A stretch of 64,000 nucleotides of DNA from Flavobacteriaceae bacterium EG-1 (GTDB taxonomy: Bacteria > Bacteroidota > Bacteroidia > Flavobacteriales > Flavobacteriaceae): contig NZ_WJPK01000002.1 in the NCBI RefSeq assembly GCF_009649685.1, positions 350,202 through 414,201 on the forward strand, read 5' to 3'. A program made the position numbers and the translations under genes. Below the pieces are notes generated by a model. It did not search any database, had not been told where the DNA came from, and saw nothing but the letters and a program-made list of their open reading frames with translations. This document shows positions 1 through 8,177 of the stretch, in pieces. Positions within the stretch are counted from its first letter, which is position 1, and each line of letters starts with the position of its first letter.

Positions 1-212
1 TTAATTACACAAAAATTATTGAATTTTATGCGAATGGCATTTTAGCCGATGATGCTTATTTTAATTTAGGTGAACTATATCGTTCAGAATTGGACCAACC
101 GTTGAAAGCAATGGAATCATATGAGAAAATAATATACAACTATCAAGACAGTTATTTTTTTCCACAGGCCAGAAGATACTTTAGGCAGCTGAGAGGCGAT
201 AATATAAATTAG
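1..212 (+). CDS. C-terminal end of a TPR-type protein (5' partial)
   Basis: Open reading frame entering from the left edge (codons in phase with position 3) and ending at TAG 210-212. The 69 visible residues include a helical pair typical of a tetratricopeptide repeat ('AYFNLGELYRSELDQPLKAMESYEKII'-like pattern, with the small and aromatic residues at TPR positions) and end in '...RRYFRQLRGDNIN'. Such proteins usually act as scaffolds or periplasmic/cytoplasmic adaptors. The start and most of the protein lie outside the window, so no specific function can be given. The next gene begins 54 bp downstream on the same strand and may be co-transcribed. Confidence 0.75.
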   Translation, partial: NYTKIIEFYANGILADDAYFNLGELYRSELDQPLKAMESYEKIIYNYQDSYFFPQARRYFRQLRGDNIN

Positions 213-266
213 GTTCCAAACTATAAAAAATTAATCGCTCATCAATGGTGGGCTTAAAACACTTTT

Positions 267-578
267 ATGTACATCTACAACGTTACCACCAATATAGACG
301 AATCTGCACACGCAGAATGGCTAAAATGGATGCAAGAAATTCACATTCCTGCGGTAATGGCAACAGGTAAATTTACTAGTGCTAAAATGAGCCGTGTTTT
401 AATTGAAGAAGAAATGGGTGGTTTTACTTATTCGATTCAATATTCGATTGCCGACAAAACAACACTTGAAAAATACTATCTTGAAGATGCGCCTAGATTG
501 CAAAATGAGGTAATGAAATTATTTTCAAACAAATTCGTATCATTTCGTACCGAAATGCAAATTGTAAGTGAACACTAA
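267..578 (+). CDS. DUF4286 family protein
   Basis: A 103-residue protein that resembles the small Bacteroidota family DUF4286 ('MYIYNVTTNID', then 'WLKWMQEIHIPAVMATGKF'), an alpha/beta fold of ferredoxin-like appearance with no assigned biochemical role. There is no signal peptide or membrane segment. Its stop codon ends at 578 and the rsmA ATG begins at 579, so the two are almost certainly translated from one message. This arrangement upstream of rsmA suggests a housekeeping context, but nothing more can be inferred from the sequence. Confidence 0.85.
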   Translation: MYIYNVTTNIDESAHAEWLKWMQEIHIPAVMATGKFTSAKMSRVLIEEEMGGFTYSIQYSIADKTTLEKYYLEDAPRLQNEVMKLFSNKFVSFRTEMQIVSEH

Positions 579-1418
579 ATGGCCAAACACCGTAAATCAT
601 TTAAAAAACCAAAGCACGATAGTCCTGTTAAAGCTAAAAAACATCTTGGTCAGCATTTCTTAAAAGACGAAGAAATTGCTGCTAAAATAGCTGACACACT
701 TACCTATGACGATTACAAGAATGTTATTGAAATAGGACCAGGAACTGGTATGTTAACCAAGTACATTTTACAAAATGAAGTAGATTTAGTAGCGATGGAT
801 CTCGACCAAGAATCTATTGTCTATTTGAATTCGAATTTTATATTAGAAAATCCATTAAATAAAAAAGGAAAAATTACCGTTCTGGAAGCTGATTTTCTAA
901 AGCATGACCTTCTATCCTTATTTAACTACGAGCAATTTGCGATTACTGGTAATTTTCCGTACAATATTTCTACGCAGATTGTTTTTAAAATGTTAGAATT
1001 AAAGGCTTATGTTCCTGAATTCACTGGAATGTTTCAAAAAGAAGTTGCTGCACGCATATGTTCTGCTAATGGCAGTAAAGCTTATGGTATTTTATCAGTT
1101 TATGCACAAGCATTTTATGACGCCGAATATCTATTTACGGTTCCACCAGATGTTTTTGACCCTCCACCAAAAGTAGACTCAGGTGTATTACGCTTAACAC
1201 GAAAAAAGGATTTTAAGCTTTCTATTGATGAAAAATTATTTCTTCAAGTCATAAAAACAGCTTTTAATCAAAGAAGAAAAACACTACGCAATAGTTTAAA
1301 ATCTTTTGCTCTTTCAGATAATTTAAAAGAAGACACTATCTTTACGCTTCGACCAGAACAATTAACAGTTGCCGATTTTGTTGGACTAACAGAGAAGATA
1401 GCAAATGACACCCTTTAA
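579..1418 (+). CDS. rsmA: 16S rRNA (adenine1518/1519-N6)-dimethyltransferase RsmA/KsgA
   Basis: RsmA transfers four methyl groups from S-adenosylmethionine to two adjacent adenosines in the 3' terminal hairpin of 16S rRNA during late small-subunit assembly. The 279-residue length is normal for the family. Visible are the N-terminal 'KKHLGQHFL' signature (residues 20-28), SAM-binding motif I '[10 protein letters not shown]' (51-60), the acidic residue after strand 2 ('DLD', about 74-76) and the target-base motif 'NFPY' (125-128). The C-terminal part carries '[10 protein letters not shown]', also typical. The gene abuts the DUF4286 gene and its 3' end overlaps mgtE by 14 bp, which suggests translational coupling. 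Confidence 0.97.
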   Translation: MAKHRKSFKKPKHDSPVKAKKHLGQHFLKDEEIAAKIADTLTYDDYKNVIEIGPGTGMLTKYILQNEVDLVAMDLDQESIVYLNSNFILENPLNKKGKITVLEADFLKHDLLSLFNYEQFAITGNFPYNISTQIVFKMLELKAYVPEFTGMFQKEVAARICSANGSKAYGILSVYAQAFYDAEYLFTVPPDVFDPPPKVDSGVLRLTRKKDFKLSIDEKLFLQVIKTAFNQRRKTLRNSLKSFALSDNLKEDTIFTLRPEQLTVADFVGLTEKIANDTL

Positions 1419-2757
1419 ACTCACAGACGACTTATTAGAAGAGATTGAGCAACTCATCCGAGATCAACAAGACTCTCGCTTGGAGGCGTTAATGAGCGAA
1501 TTGCATTATGCAGATATTGCTGAAATTGCTGATGAATTAGAAACTAATCAGGCCACCTATGTAATAAAACTTCTTGAAAGCGACAAAACTTCAGATGTTT
1601 TAACAGAACTTGATGAAGATGTGCGTGAAGCAATCTTAGCAAACCTGTCTTCAAAAGAGATTGCAGAAGAACTTGATGAATTAGACACCGATGATGCCGC
1701 GGACATTATTGCAGAATTACCCGATGATATTGTTCAAGAAGTAATCTCTGAAATAGAAGACAGAGAACATGCTAAAGATATTGTTGACCTATTACGTTAT
1801 GATGAAAATTCTGCTGGTGGACTTATGGCTAAGGAGCTTGTTAAGGTCTATGAACATTGGAATGTTACTACATGCGTAACTGAAATGCGTGCACAAGCAG
1901 AGAACGTTACAAGAGTACATTCTATTTATGTAGTGGATAGTGAAGAAAAGCTTATGGGCCGATTATCCCTAAAAGACCTCTTAACCACCTCAGCAAGTTC
2001 ACATATTCGTGATGTATACATTTCTAAAGTAGACTATGTAAATGTAAACGAGAAACCAGAAGAAGTTGCCAAAATAATGTCTAAATATGACCTTGAAGCC
2101 ATTCCTGTTGTAGATGAAATAGGAAGACTAGTTGGCCGTATTACTATTGATGATATTGTAGATGTAATTAGAGAAGAAGCGGAAAAAGACTATCAAATGG
2201 CAGCAGGTATTTCTCAAGATGTAGAGGCCGATGATACCATTTGGGAACTTACTAGAGCAAGACTACCTTGGCTATTTTTAGGTTTAGTAGGTGGTGTTGG
2301 AGCCGCTGTTATTATGGGTGGTTTTGAAGAAATGATTAGCAAACATGCAGTTTTATTTTTCTTCACCCCACTAATTGCCGCAATGGCTGGTAACGTAGGT
2401 GTACAATCAAGTGCTATAATTGTTCAAGGTCTTGCAAATGACGATTTAAAAGGAAGTATTAGCAATAGACTTATAAAAGAAATGTTACTTGCGCTTTTAA
2501 ACGGAATAATTTTAGCTGCCATACTTTTACTTTTCACCTGGGCTTATAAAGGTCATTTTTTAACAGCCTTAGCTATTTCTATTTCGCTAATAGTTGTTAT
2601 TGTAGTGGCTGGATTTATTGGGACATTTACTCCACTATTTTTACACAAACGCGGTATTGACCCCGCTATTGCAACCGGCCCGTTTATTACTACTAGTAAT
2701 GACATTTTTGGAATTCTAATTTATTTTTGGATTGCTAAAATTATCCTAGGAATATAA
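1405..2757 (+). CDS. mgtE: Magnesium transporter MgtE
   Basis: MgtE is a homodimeric inner-membrane Mg2+ channel gated by cytosolic Mg2+. The 450 residues show the expected order: an acidic helical N-domain of superhelical repeats (about 1-130), a CBS-domain pair (about 135-255, with '[23 protein letters not shown]' and '[23 protein letters not shown]' elements), a connecting helix, and five hydrophobic membrane segments from about residue 285 to the end. The start codon at 1405 lies inside the end of rsmA, a common Flavobacteriaceae arrangement. No Mg2+-sensing leader is possible because of this overlap, so regulation is probably at the protein level. Confidence 0.96.
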   Translation: MTPFKLTDDLLEEIEQLIRDQQDSRLEALMSELHYADIAEIADELETNQATYVIKLLESDKTSDVLTELDEDVREAILANLSSKEIAEELDELDTDDAADIIAELPDDIVQEVISEIEDREHAKDIVDLLRYDENSAGGLMAKELVKVYEHWNVTTCVTEMRAQAENVTRVHSIYVVDSEEKLMGRLSLKDLLTTSASSHIRDVYISKVDYVNVNEKPEEVAKIMSKYDLEAIPVVDEIGRLVGRITIDDIVDVIREEAEKDYQMAAGISQDVEADDTIWELTRARLPWLFLGLVGGVGAAVIMGGFEEMISKHAVLFFFTPLIAAMAGNVGVQSSAIIVQGLANDDLKGSISNRLIKEMLLALLNGIILAAILLLFTWAYKGHFLTALAISISLIVVIVVAGFIGTFTPLFLHKRGIDPAIATGPFITTSNDIFGILIYFWIAKIILGI

Positions 2758-2857
2758 ATTACGATTATTAGTACTCCATTAAAAAGAAAAATAACATCAA
2801 TAAAATGACTGTTATTAGATTTCATTAAATTGTTTCTTACATTAAATTCGAATAAAT

Positions 2858-3796
2858 ATGAAGGTATTACATGTAGATGTTAACCATCCTCTAATAATAG
2901 AACAATTCAACACTTTAGGGTTCGAAAACTTTGAAGATTACGCTTCTTCTAAATTAGAAATTGAACAAAAAATTCATGAATATGATGGATTAATAATTCG
3001 CAGTCGATTCACTATTGATAAAACTTTTCTTGACAAGGCAGTAAATTTAAAATTTATTGGAAGACTTGGCGCGGGTTTAGAAAACATCGATACCAAATAT
3101 GCGGCTTCATTGGGCATTTTTCTGGCAGCGGCTCCTGAAGGCAATAGAAATGCAGTAAGCGAACATGCCTTGGGTATGTTACTTTCATTATTCAATAAAT
3201 TAAATAAAGCCGATAAAGAAGTACGCGAAGGTAAATGGGACCGCGAAGGAAATAGGGGCATTGAACTTGATGGTAAAACAGTTGGAATAATAGGATATGG
3301 AAATATGGGTAAAGCATTTGCAAAAAAACTTCGTGGCTTCGATATAGAAGTTATATGTTATGATATAAAAGGTGGCGTAGAAGATGAAAATGCTAGACAA
3401 GTTGGTATTATGGAACTGCAACAAAAAACAGACGTACTTAGCTTACATATTCCACAAACTGAACTCACTATTGGTTTGATTAATTCTGAATTTATAGAAA
3501 AATTTCACAAGCCAATTTGGTTACTGAATACTGCACGTGGCAAAAGTGTTGTTTCTAATGATTTAGTAGCAGCGCTAAAATCTGGTAAAGTTTTAGGCGC
3601 AGGACTAGATGTTCTTGAATACGAAAAAGCTTCTTTTGAAAATATGTTTTCGAATCAAAAGCTACCAAATGCCTTTCAGTATTTAATAAATGCTGAAAAC
3701 GTAATTCTATCGCCACATGTTGCTGGATGGACCGTCGAAAGTCTAGAAAAATTAGCGCAAACAATAGTAGATAAAATCAAAGAAGAATTTTGCTAA
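2858..3796 (+). CDS. D-isomer-specific 2-hydroxyacid dehydrogenase (phosphoglycerate-dehydrogenase-like)
   Basis: A cytosolic NAD-dependent enzyme of the D-2-hydroxyacid dehydrogenase family (312 residues, the size of the short form without an ACT domain). The nucleotide-binding motif 'GIIGYGNMG' is at 143-151. The catalytic triad is recognisable as Arg227 ('NTARG'), a glutamate near 254-256 ('DVLEYE') and His287 ('SPHVAG'). The N-terminal 'GRLGAGLENID' is typical of the substrate lid. Phosphoglycerate dehydrogenase (serine synthesis) is the usual annotation, but the exact 2-hydroxyacid cannot be read from sequence. The gene stands alone after a 100-bp gap and is followed closely by a DUF1801 gene. 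Confidence 0.88.
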   Translation: MKVLHVDVNHPLIIEQFNTLGFENFEDYASSKLEIEQKIHEYDGLIIRSRFTIDKTFLDKAVNLKFIGRLGAGLENIDTKYAASLGIFLAAAPEGNRNAVSEHALGMLLSLFNKLNKADKEVREGKWDREGNRGIELDGKTVGIIGYGNMGKAFAKKLRGFDIEVICYDIKGGVEDENARQVGIMELQQKTDVLSLHIPQTELTIGLINSEFIEKFHKPIWLLNTARGKSVVSNDLVAALKSGKVLGAGLDVLEYEKASFENMFSNQKLPNAFQYLINAENVILSPHVAGWTVESLEKLAQTIVDKIKEEFC

Positions 3797-3808
3797 ATTT
3801 GATATAAC

Positions 3809-4267
3809 ATGAAATACACTGCGAATTCACCTGAAAACTACATCAATCAGTTGCCTGAAAATAGACAACCTGTAATTTCGAGAATTCGAGATATTATTAA
3901 TAAAACCATTCCTTCAGGTTTTCAAGAACAAATGAGCTATGGCATGTTGGGTTGGGTTGTACCTCATACACGCTATCCCGATGGTTACCATTGCAACCCC
4001 GAACTACCGCTACCTTTTATTAACCTTGCCTCACAAAAGAATTTCATAGCACTTTACCATTCTGGCATATATGCCGATAAAAATTTATACGATTGGTTTG
4101 TTTCCGAATACCCCAAACATTGTAAAAGAAAATTAGATATGGGCAAAAGTTGTATTCGATTTAAATCTATGGATGACGTTCCTTACGATTTAATTGAAAA
4201 ACTATTTTCTAAAATAACCGTAGATGATTGGATTTCTTTATATGAAAAAAACATAAAGAAGAAATAG
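3809..4267 (+). CDS. DUF1801 domain protein (YdhG-like)
   Basis: A 152-residue cytosolic protein with the DUF1801/YdhG-like pattern: an N-terminal 'YINQLPENRQPVISRIRDIINKTIP', the central 'EQMSYGMLGW' and a conserved 'LHSGIY/CIRFKSMDDVPYDLI' C-terminal region. The family is related in fold to small ligand-binding proteins and has no firmly established enzyme activity. It begins 12 bp after the dehydrogenase stop, so co-transcription is likely, but a functional link is unknown. Confidence 0.85.
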   Translation: MKYTANSPENYINQLPENRQPVISRIRDIINKTIPSGFQEQMSYGMLGWVVPHTRYPDGYHCNPELPLPFINLASQKNFIALYHSGIYADKNLYDWFVSEYPKHCKRKLDMGKSCIRFKSMDDVPYDLIEKLFSKITVDDWISLYEKNIKKK

Positions 4268-4335
4268 ATATAAAAAGACCTACTTAAGATTCAAATAATT
4301 GCACAAGTGAAACCAGAATTTTAAAACTACATATT

Positions 4336-4722
4336 ATGACAAAAAGGGTAACAGGTTTAGGCGGCTTCTTTTTTAAATCCAAAGACCCAAATAAAATAAA
4401 AAAATGGTACAAAGAACGATTAGGTTTAAATACAGACCAATATGGTTGTACTTTTTGGTGGAAAGATAAAGAAGGTAATGATTGCTCTACACAATGGAGC
4501 CCTATGAAGGATAACACTACGTATTTTGCACCCAGCAAAAAGCAATTTATGATGAACTTTAGAGTTGAAAACTTAGTAGAACTTTTAGCCATACTTAAAG
4601 AAGAAGGCGTAACTATAGTTGGAGATATTGAAGAATATGAATATGGTAAATTTGGTTGGATTTTAGACCCAGAAGGCAACAAATTAGAACTCTGGGAGCC
4701 TATAGATAAAGCTTTTCAATAA
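4336..4722 (+). CDS. VOC (glyoxalase/bleomycin-resistance fold) family protein
   Basis: 128 residues arranged as two beta-alpha-beta-beta-beta units typical of the vicinal-oxygen-chelate fold: 'TGLGGFFFKSKDPNKIKKWYKERLGL' in the first half and 'LVELLAILKEEGVTIVGDIEEYEYGKFGWILDPEGNKLELWEP' in the second. The C-terminal 'DPEGNKLELWEP' is the standard family ending and supplies the likely metal-binding glutamate. Members include glyoxalases, dioxygenases and thiol transferases; the substrate here is unknown. No signal peptide. Confidence 0.85.
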   Translation: MTKRVTGLGGFFFKSKDPNKIKKWYKERLGLNTDQYGCTFWWKDKEGNDCSTQWSPMKDNTTYFAPSKKQFMMNFRVENLVELLAILKEEGVTIVGDIEEYEYGKFGWILDPEGNKLELWEPIDKAFQ

Positions 4723-4784
4723 TCAACAAATAAATAGTACTTTTAACCTCATCAGTATTTAAGCAACTATTAAAACCAAATATA

Positions 4785-5327
4785 ATGTCAGAAGAGAACA
4801 AAGACCTTGGAGACATGGCGGATGATGCCATGGATGACGCAAAAAAAGGAGCAGAAAATATAAGCAATAAAGCAGAAGATGCTATAGATAGCGCTAAAGA
4901 AAAAGCTAGTGAATTCGGTGAAAAAGCTAGTGAAAAATTTGACGATGCGAAAGAAGCAACTAAAGAATTCGCTGAAGATGCCAAAGAAGCTGCGAACGAT
5001 TTTGCTGATGAAGCAAAGAAAACAGCTAATGAATTTACAGAGAATGCAAAAGAAGCCTTTAATGAGATTGGAGGAGAAAACAAAAAAATATTAGCAGGAA
5101 TTATAGCTATAGTATTGGGGTCTTTAGGTATACATAAATTTATACTTGGCTACCAAAAAGAAGGTATAATAATGCTAGTTGTTACCTTGCTAGTAGGTGG
5201 AATCACTTGTGGTATTGGTGCCTCATTAATGGGTATTATCGGTTTAATTGAAGGAATTATTTACCTAACCAAGTCAGATGAAGAATTCTATCAGACCTAC
5301 CAAGTAGGCAAGAAAACATGGTTTTAA
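4785..5327 (+). CDS. TM2 domain protein with a long charged coiled-coil N-terminus
   Basis: 180 residues in two clearly different parts. Residues 1 to about 105 are an Ala/Lys/Glu/Asp-rich amphipathic helix with recurring 'KEA/EKASE/DAK' units like apolipoprotein or late-embryogenesis repeats. Residues from about 108 to 170 are a TM2 domain: two hydrophobic helices around 'GSLGIHKFILGYQKEGIIM' and 'GIGASLMGIIGLIEGIIYL'. The protein is probably an inner-membrane protein with its repeat domain in the cytosol. Function unknown. The gene has its own intrinsic terminator immediately downstream (5337-5367). Confidence 0.8.
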   Translation: MSEENKDLGDMADDAMDDAKKGAENISNKAEDAIDSAKEKASEFGEKASEKFDDAKEATKEFAEDAKEAANDFADEAKKTANEFTENAKEAFNEIGGENKKILAGIIAIVLGSLGIHKFILGYQKEGIIMLVVTLLVGGITCGIGASLMGIIGLIEGIIYLTKSDEEFYQTYQVGKKTWF

Positions 5328-5336
5328 TTTATTCTT

Positions 5337-5367
5337 AAAAGCTAACTCATACAAAGTTGGCTTTTTT
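5337..5367 (+). terminator. Intrinsic terminator after the TM2 gene
   Basis: An inverted repeat (AAAAGCTAAC ... GTTGGCTTTTTT, one G-U pair) starts 10 bp after the stop codon at 5327 and ends in six T residues. It separates the TM2 gene from the arsR-like gene that starts at 5410. Confidence 0.8.
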
Positions 5368-5409
5368 AATTCAATATAATATCGTAATATAGCAATATTT
5401 AAATATACC

Positions 5410-5733
5410 ATGGGAGTTACTAAGTCGCAAATATTTACAACTAAACAAAATCAACTTGCTACAATCTTTAAGGTTCTTGCTCATCCAGGAAGAATAGCAA
5501 TCTTACAATATATAAGTAGACAAGAAGCATGCATATGTAATGATATAGTTGAAGAAATTGGCCTGGCACAACCTACAATATCACAACATTTAAAAGAATT
5601 AAAAAGCATTGACCTTATTCATGGTGAAATTGAAGGTAAAAAAGTATGCTATTGCATTAATTTAGCCAAATGGAAAGAAGTACAAATAGCGATGAATTCG
5701 TTCTTTGACACCACCAAATTCAATTGTTGTTAA
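5410..5733 (+). CDS. arsR: ArsR/SmtB-family metalloregulator
   Basis: A 107-residue winged-helix repressor. Residues 15-100 match the ArsR fold ('LATIFKVLAHPGRIAILQYI', then recognition helix 'GLAQPTISQHLKELKSIDLI'). The motif 'ACICNDI' (Cys41 and Cys43) sits in the alpha-3 helix, where ArsR proteins bind As(III) through a 'CxC' pair. A terminal Cys-Cys (106-107) could supply a third thiol. This points to arsenite or antimonite sensing, but the inducer is inferred. It is immediately followed by an ArsN-like acetyltransferase gene, whose preferred start codon overlaps the region of its stop codon. It probably represses its own two-gene operon. Confidence 0.88.
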   Translation: MGVTKSQIFTTKQNQLATIFKVLAHPGRIAILQYISRQEACICNDIVEEIGLAQPTISQHLKELKSIDLIHGEIEGKKVCYCINLAKWKEVQIAMNSFFDTTKFNCC

Positions 5734-5734
5734 T

Positions 5735-6244
5735 ATGAAAACCAATCAGAATATTAAAATTCGGACCATGACCGAGAATGATTGGGCCTCAGTTTCTAAA
5801 ATATATGCTGATGGGATTGCAACTGGGATTGCAACTTTCGAAAAAGTTGTTCCCACCTATGATGCGTGGAACTCTGCACATTTAAGCAGTTGTAGATTAA
5901 TTGCCGAACAAGATAGTTTGATATTAGGTTGGGCTGCACTTTCCCCTGTTTCAAGCCGCTGTGTTTATGGTGGAGTTGCCGAAGTAAGCATCTATATTGA
6001 AGGTAATTCTCAAGGAAAGGGCGTAGGCAAACTGTTAATGCATGCATTGATAATTGCAAGTGAAGCAGCAGGACTTTGGACAATACAATCTGGAATTTTT
6101 CCTGAAAACATTGGTAGCTGCAAACTACATGAAAAATCAGGATTTAGGTACATAGGCAAGCGTGAACGCGTAGGAAAAATAGATGGTTTATGGAAAGACA
6201 ATTTGCTCTACGAGAGGAGAAGTACTGTTGTTGGAATAAATTAA
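5735..6244 (+). CDS. GNAT N-acetyltransferase, ArsN1/phosphinothricin-acetyltransferase type
   Basis: A 169-residue GNAT protein very like the phosphinothricin/arsinothricin acetyltransferase group: 'GIATGIATFE', 'LGWAALSPVSSRCVYGGVAEVSIYI', the acetyl-CoA loop 'QGKGVGKLLMHALI' and 'GIFPENIGSCKLHEKSGFRYIG'. ArsN enzymes acetylate the amine of organoarsenical or phosphinic amino-acid antibiotics. The adjacent CxC ArsR regulator supports the ArsN reading over a purely phosphinothricin role. An in-frame ATG at 5705 would add ten residues inside arsR. I prefer 5735 because it directly follows the arsR stop (TAATATG) and gives the family's usual N-terminus. Substrate is inferred. Confidence 0.82.
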   Translation: MKTNQNIKIRTMTENDWASVSKIYADGIATGIATFEKVVPTYDAWNSAHLSSCRLIAEQDSLILGWAALSPVSSRCVYGGVAEVSIYIEGNSQGKGVGKLLMHALIIASEAAGLWTIQSGIFPENIGSCKLHEKSGFRYIGKRERVGKIDGLWKDNLLYERRSTVVGIN

Positions 6245-6279
6245 CTAAAAATCTTCTATAATAGCTTACATTGTTAGGA

Positions 6280-8088
6280 TTACACCTGATTAGCTTCAAC
6301 AAACTTTCGTTCCAATTCGGCTTGAAATTCCTCCATTACTGGTTTAACCGTACTTTCTGGCAAATCGGAAATTTTGATATACATTAAACCGTCTACCGCA
6401 TTATTAAATAATGGATCTACATTAAATGCTATTACTTTTGCATTTTGCTTAATATATTTTTTAATCAAAACTGGTAAGCGCAAACTACCTGGCTCTACCT
6501 CATCAATTAATCTATCAAACTTATTTAAATCCGCTGCAGTTTCATCAAAAACAAAATCTTTATCTGCATCAGTTAATTTAACCTTGAATTCTTTTTTGGG
6601 TCGTATGTATTGCGCTACATAAGGATCCCAATAATTAGATTTCATAAATTCAATCATCAAAGATTTTGAAAAATTCGAAAATTGATTACTTATACTCACA
6701 CCACCAATAAGATATTTATGCTCTGGATGCCTTAGCGTAGTATGTACAATACCTTTCCACAATAAAAATAGCGGCATAGGCTTTTGCTGATACTCTTTAA
6801 CGATATAAGCTCTTCCCATTTCAATGGATTGCTCCATCATACCAAACAACTCCGGTTCAAACCTAAAAAGAGCCTGTAAATAAAAACCATCAATGCCATA
6901 TTTTTTAAAAATCTGAGCCCCTAACCCCATCCGATAAGCTCCCACAAGTGCCTTTTCGTTTCCATCCCACAGAAACAGATGATGATAATATGCATCAAAA
7001 TCATCAATATCACTTGAATTATTTGTACCCTCGCCTATAGCTCTAAAAGTTACTTCACGTTGTCGTCCAATTTCCTTTAAAGTAAAAGGCATCTCATGTG
7101 CAGGAGCCAAAAAGACCTCATAATTCTTACTCTGCAATAGACGCCTATCCTTTTCGCGAAGATTTACTATCTCTTCTTCAATCACTTCAATAGGAACTGC
7201 TGTTGCAATCTTTCTAGGTAATTTTGGCAATTTCAAAGACGTAGGAATCTGATCTATTAAACGCTCTTTTTCATATGCATTGGAAAGTATGTAGGTTTTT
7301 TTCCGAAGTAATTCTGTAAATTCTTCTAAAGTTTCTTGCTCCTGTTGACTTTGCACCGATATGGGCTGGCCTATTCGTACTTTTATCGGCCTATTTCGCT
7401 GCGTATACACCTCAGATGGTATTTTAGCAGTTCTAAAAATATCGTTCCATTTAGCCATTCGATAAAACAATTTACTATTCCGGGCATGAAAATAAATCGG
7501 AACCACTGGGACTTCGGCTTTACGAATAAGTTTTAAAGCTGCCTCCTCCCATGCTTTATCAACAATTAATTTTCCTTCTTTCTTTGTAGAAACTTCTCCT
7601 GCTGGAAATATACCTAACGGATGACCATCTTTTAAATGTTGTATTGCCTTTTTAAAACCCGCTAAACTACTTTTTACATCTTTTCTATTTTCAAAAGGAT
7701 TAACTGGTATGATATAAGGCTCAATTGGAGCCATACGTTGTAACAAAAAATTAGCCATTATTTTATAATCGGAACGCTGCCCCAAAAGAAGCTTAAATAA
7801 CAAAATACCATCAATAGCACCCAAAGGATGATTGGAAATAGTTACGTAAGGTCCTTTTTTAGGCAAACGTCTAAAGTCTTCCTCAGGTATTTCATAATCA
7901 ATTTCATAATGCTTCAGGATTGCCTCAGCATATTCGGAAGCTTCCAAATGTTTTACCGAATCATAAAACTTATTGATACTAGAAATCCTAGTAAGTTTCA
8001 TTAGCAACCAACTTATAAAAGTGCCAAAAATCCCGTATTTATCGAGATTTACAGCCTTAGCCACTTCTTTTGCGGTCACTAAACCCAT
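6280..8088 (-). CDS. OlsF-like bifunctional ornithine/glycine lipid acyltransferase
   Basis: A 602-residue fusion of two acyltransferase domains. Residues about 60-270 are a PlsC-like O-acyltransferase with 'ISNHPLGAIDG' (His87, Asp93) and 'GIFPAGEVSTKKEGK'. Residues about 330-510 are a hemolysin-like GNAT domain ('EIGRQREVTFRAIGEGTN', 'FLWDGNEKALVGAYRMG'), as in OlsB. In OlsF proteins the GNAT half N-acylates an amino acid with a 3-hydroxyacyl group and the PlsC half esterifies that hydroxyl, giving aminolipids. In Bacteroidota the amino acid may be ornithine or glycine, and sequence alone does not decide. The enzyme acts at the inner leaflet of the cytoplasmic membrane. Single gene, upstream of and divergent from nothing close. 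Confidence 0.85.
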   Translation of the reverse strand: MGLVTAKEVAKAVNLDKYGIFGTFISWLLMKLTRISSINKFYDSVKHLEASEYAEAILKHYEIDYEIPEEDFRRLPKKGPYVTISNHPLGAIDGILLFKLLLGQRSDYKIMANFLLQRMAPIEPYIIPVNPFENRKDVKSSLAGFKKAIQHLKDGHPLGIFPAGEVSTKKEGKLIVDKAWEEAALKLIRKAEVPVVPIYFHARNSKLFYRMAKWNDIFRTAKIPSEVYTQRNRPIKVRIGQPISVQSQQEQETLEEFTELLRKKTYILSNAYEKERLIDQIPTSLKLPKLPRKIATAVPIEVIEEEIVNLREKDRRLLQSKNYEVFLAPAHEMPFTLKEIGRQREVTFRAIGEGTNNSSDIDDFDAYYHHLFLWDGNEKALVGAYRMGLGAQIFKKYGIDGFYLQALFRFEPELFGMMEQSIEMGRAYIVKEYQQKPMPLFLLWKGIVHTTLRHPEHKYLIGGVSISNQFSNFSKSLMIEFMKSNYWDPYVAQYIRPKKEFKVKLTDADKDFVFDETAADLNKFDRLIDEVEPGSLRLPVLIKKYIKQNAKVIAFNVDPLFNNAVDGLMYIKISDLPESTVKPVMEEFQAELERKFVEANQV

Positions 8089-8177
8089 ATTATTTAAAAG
8101 TTTTAGGTAATAGTAAATATAGGTAAATCAAAAGATTTGTTCTTCAATTTAACAAGAACATCAGCGAAAATAAGATA

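Noticed and set aside
4700-5083. Minus-strand open frame antisense to the TM2 gene
   Set aside because: Its Ala/Ser-rich composition is the mirror of the Lys/Glu/Ala repeats of the TM2 gene. It is a shadow with no independent features.
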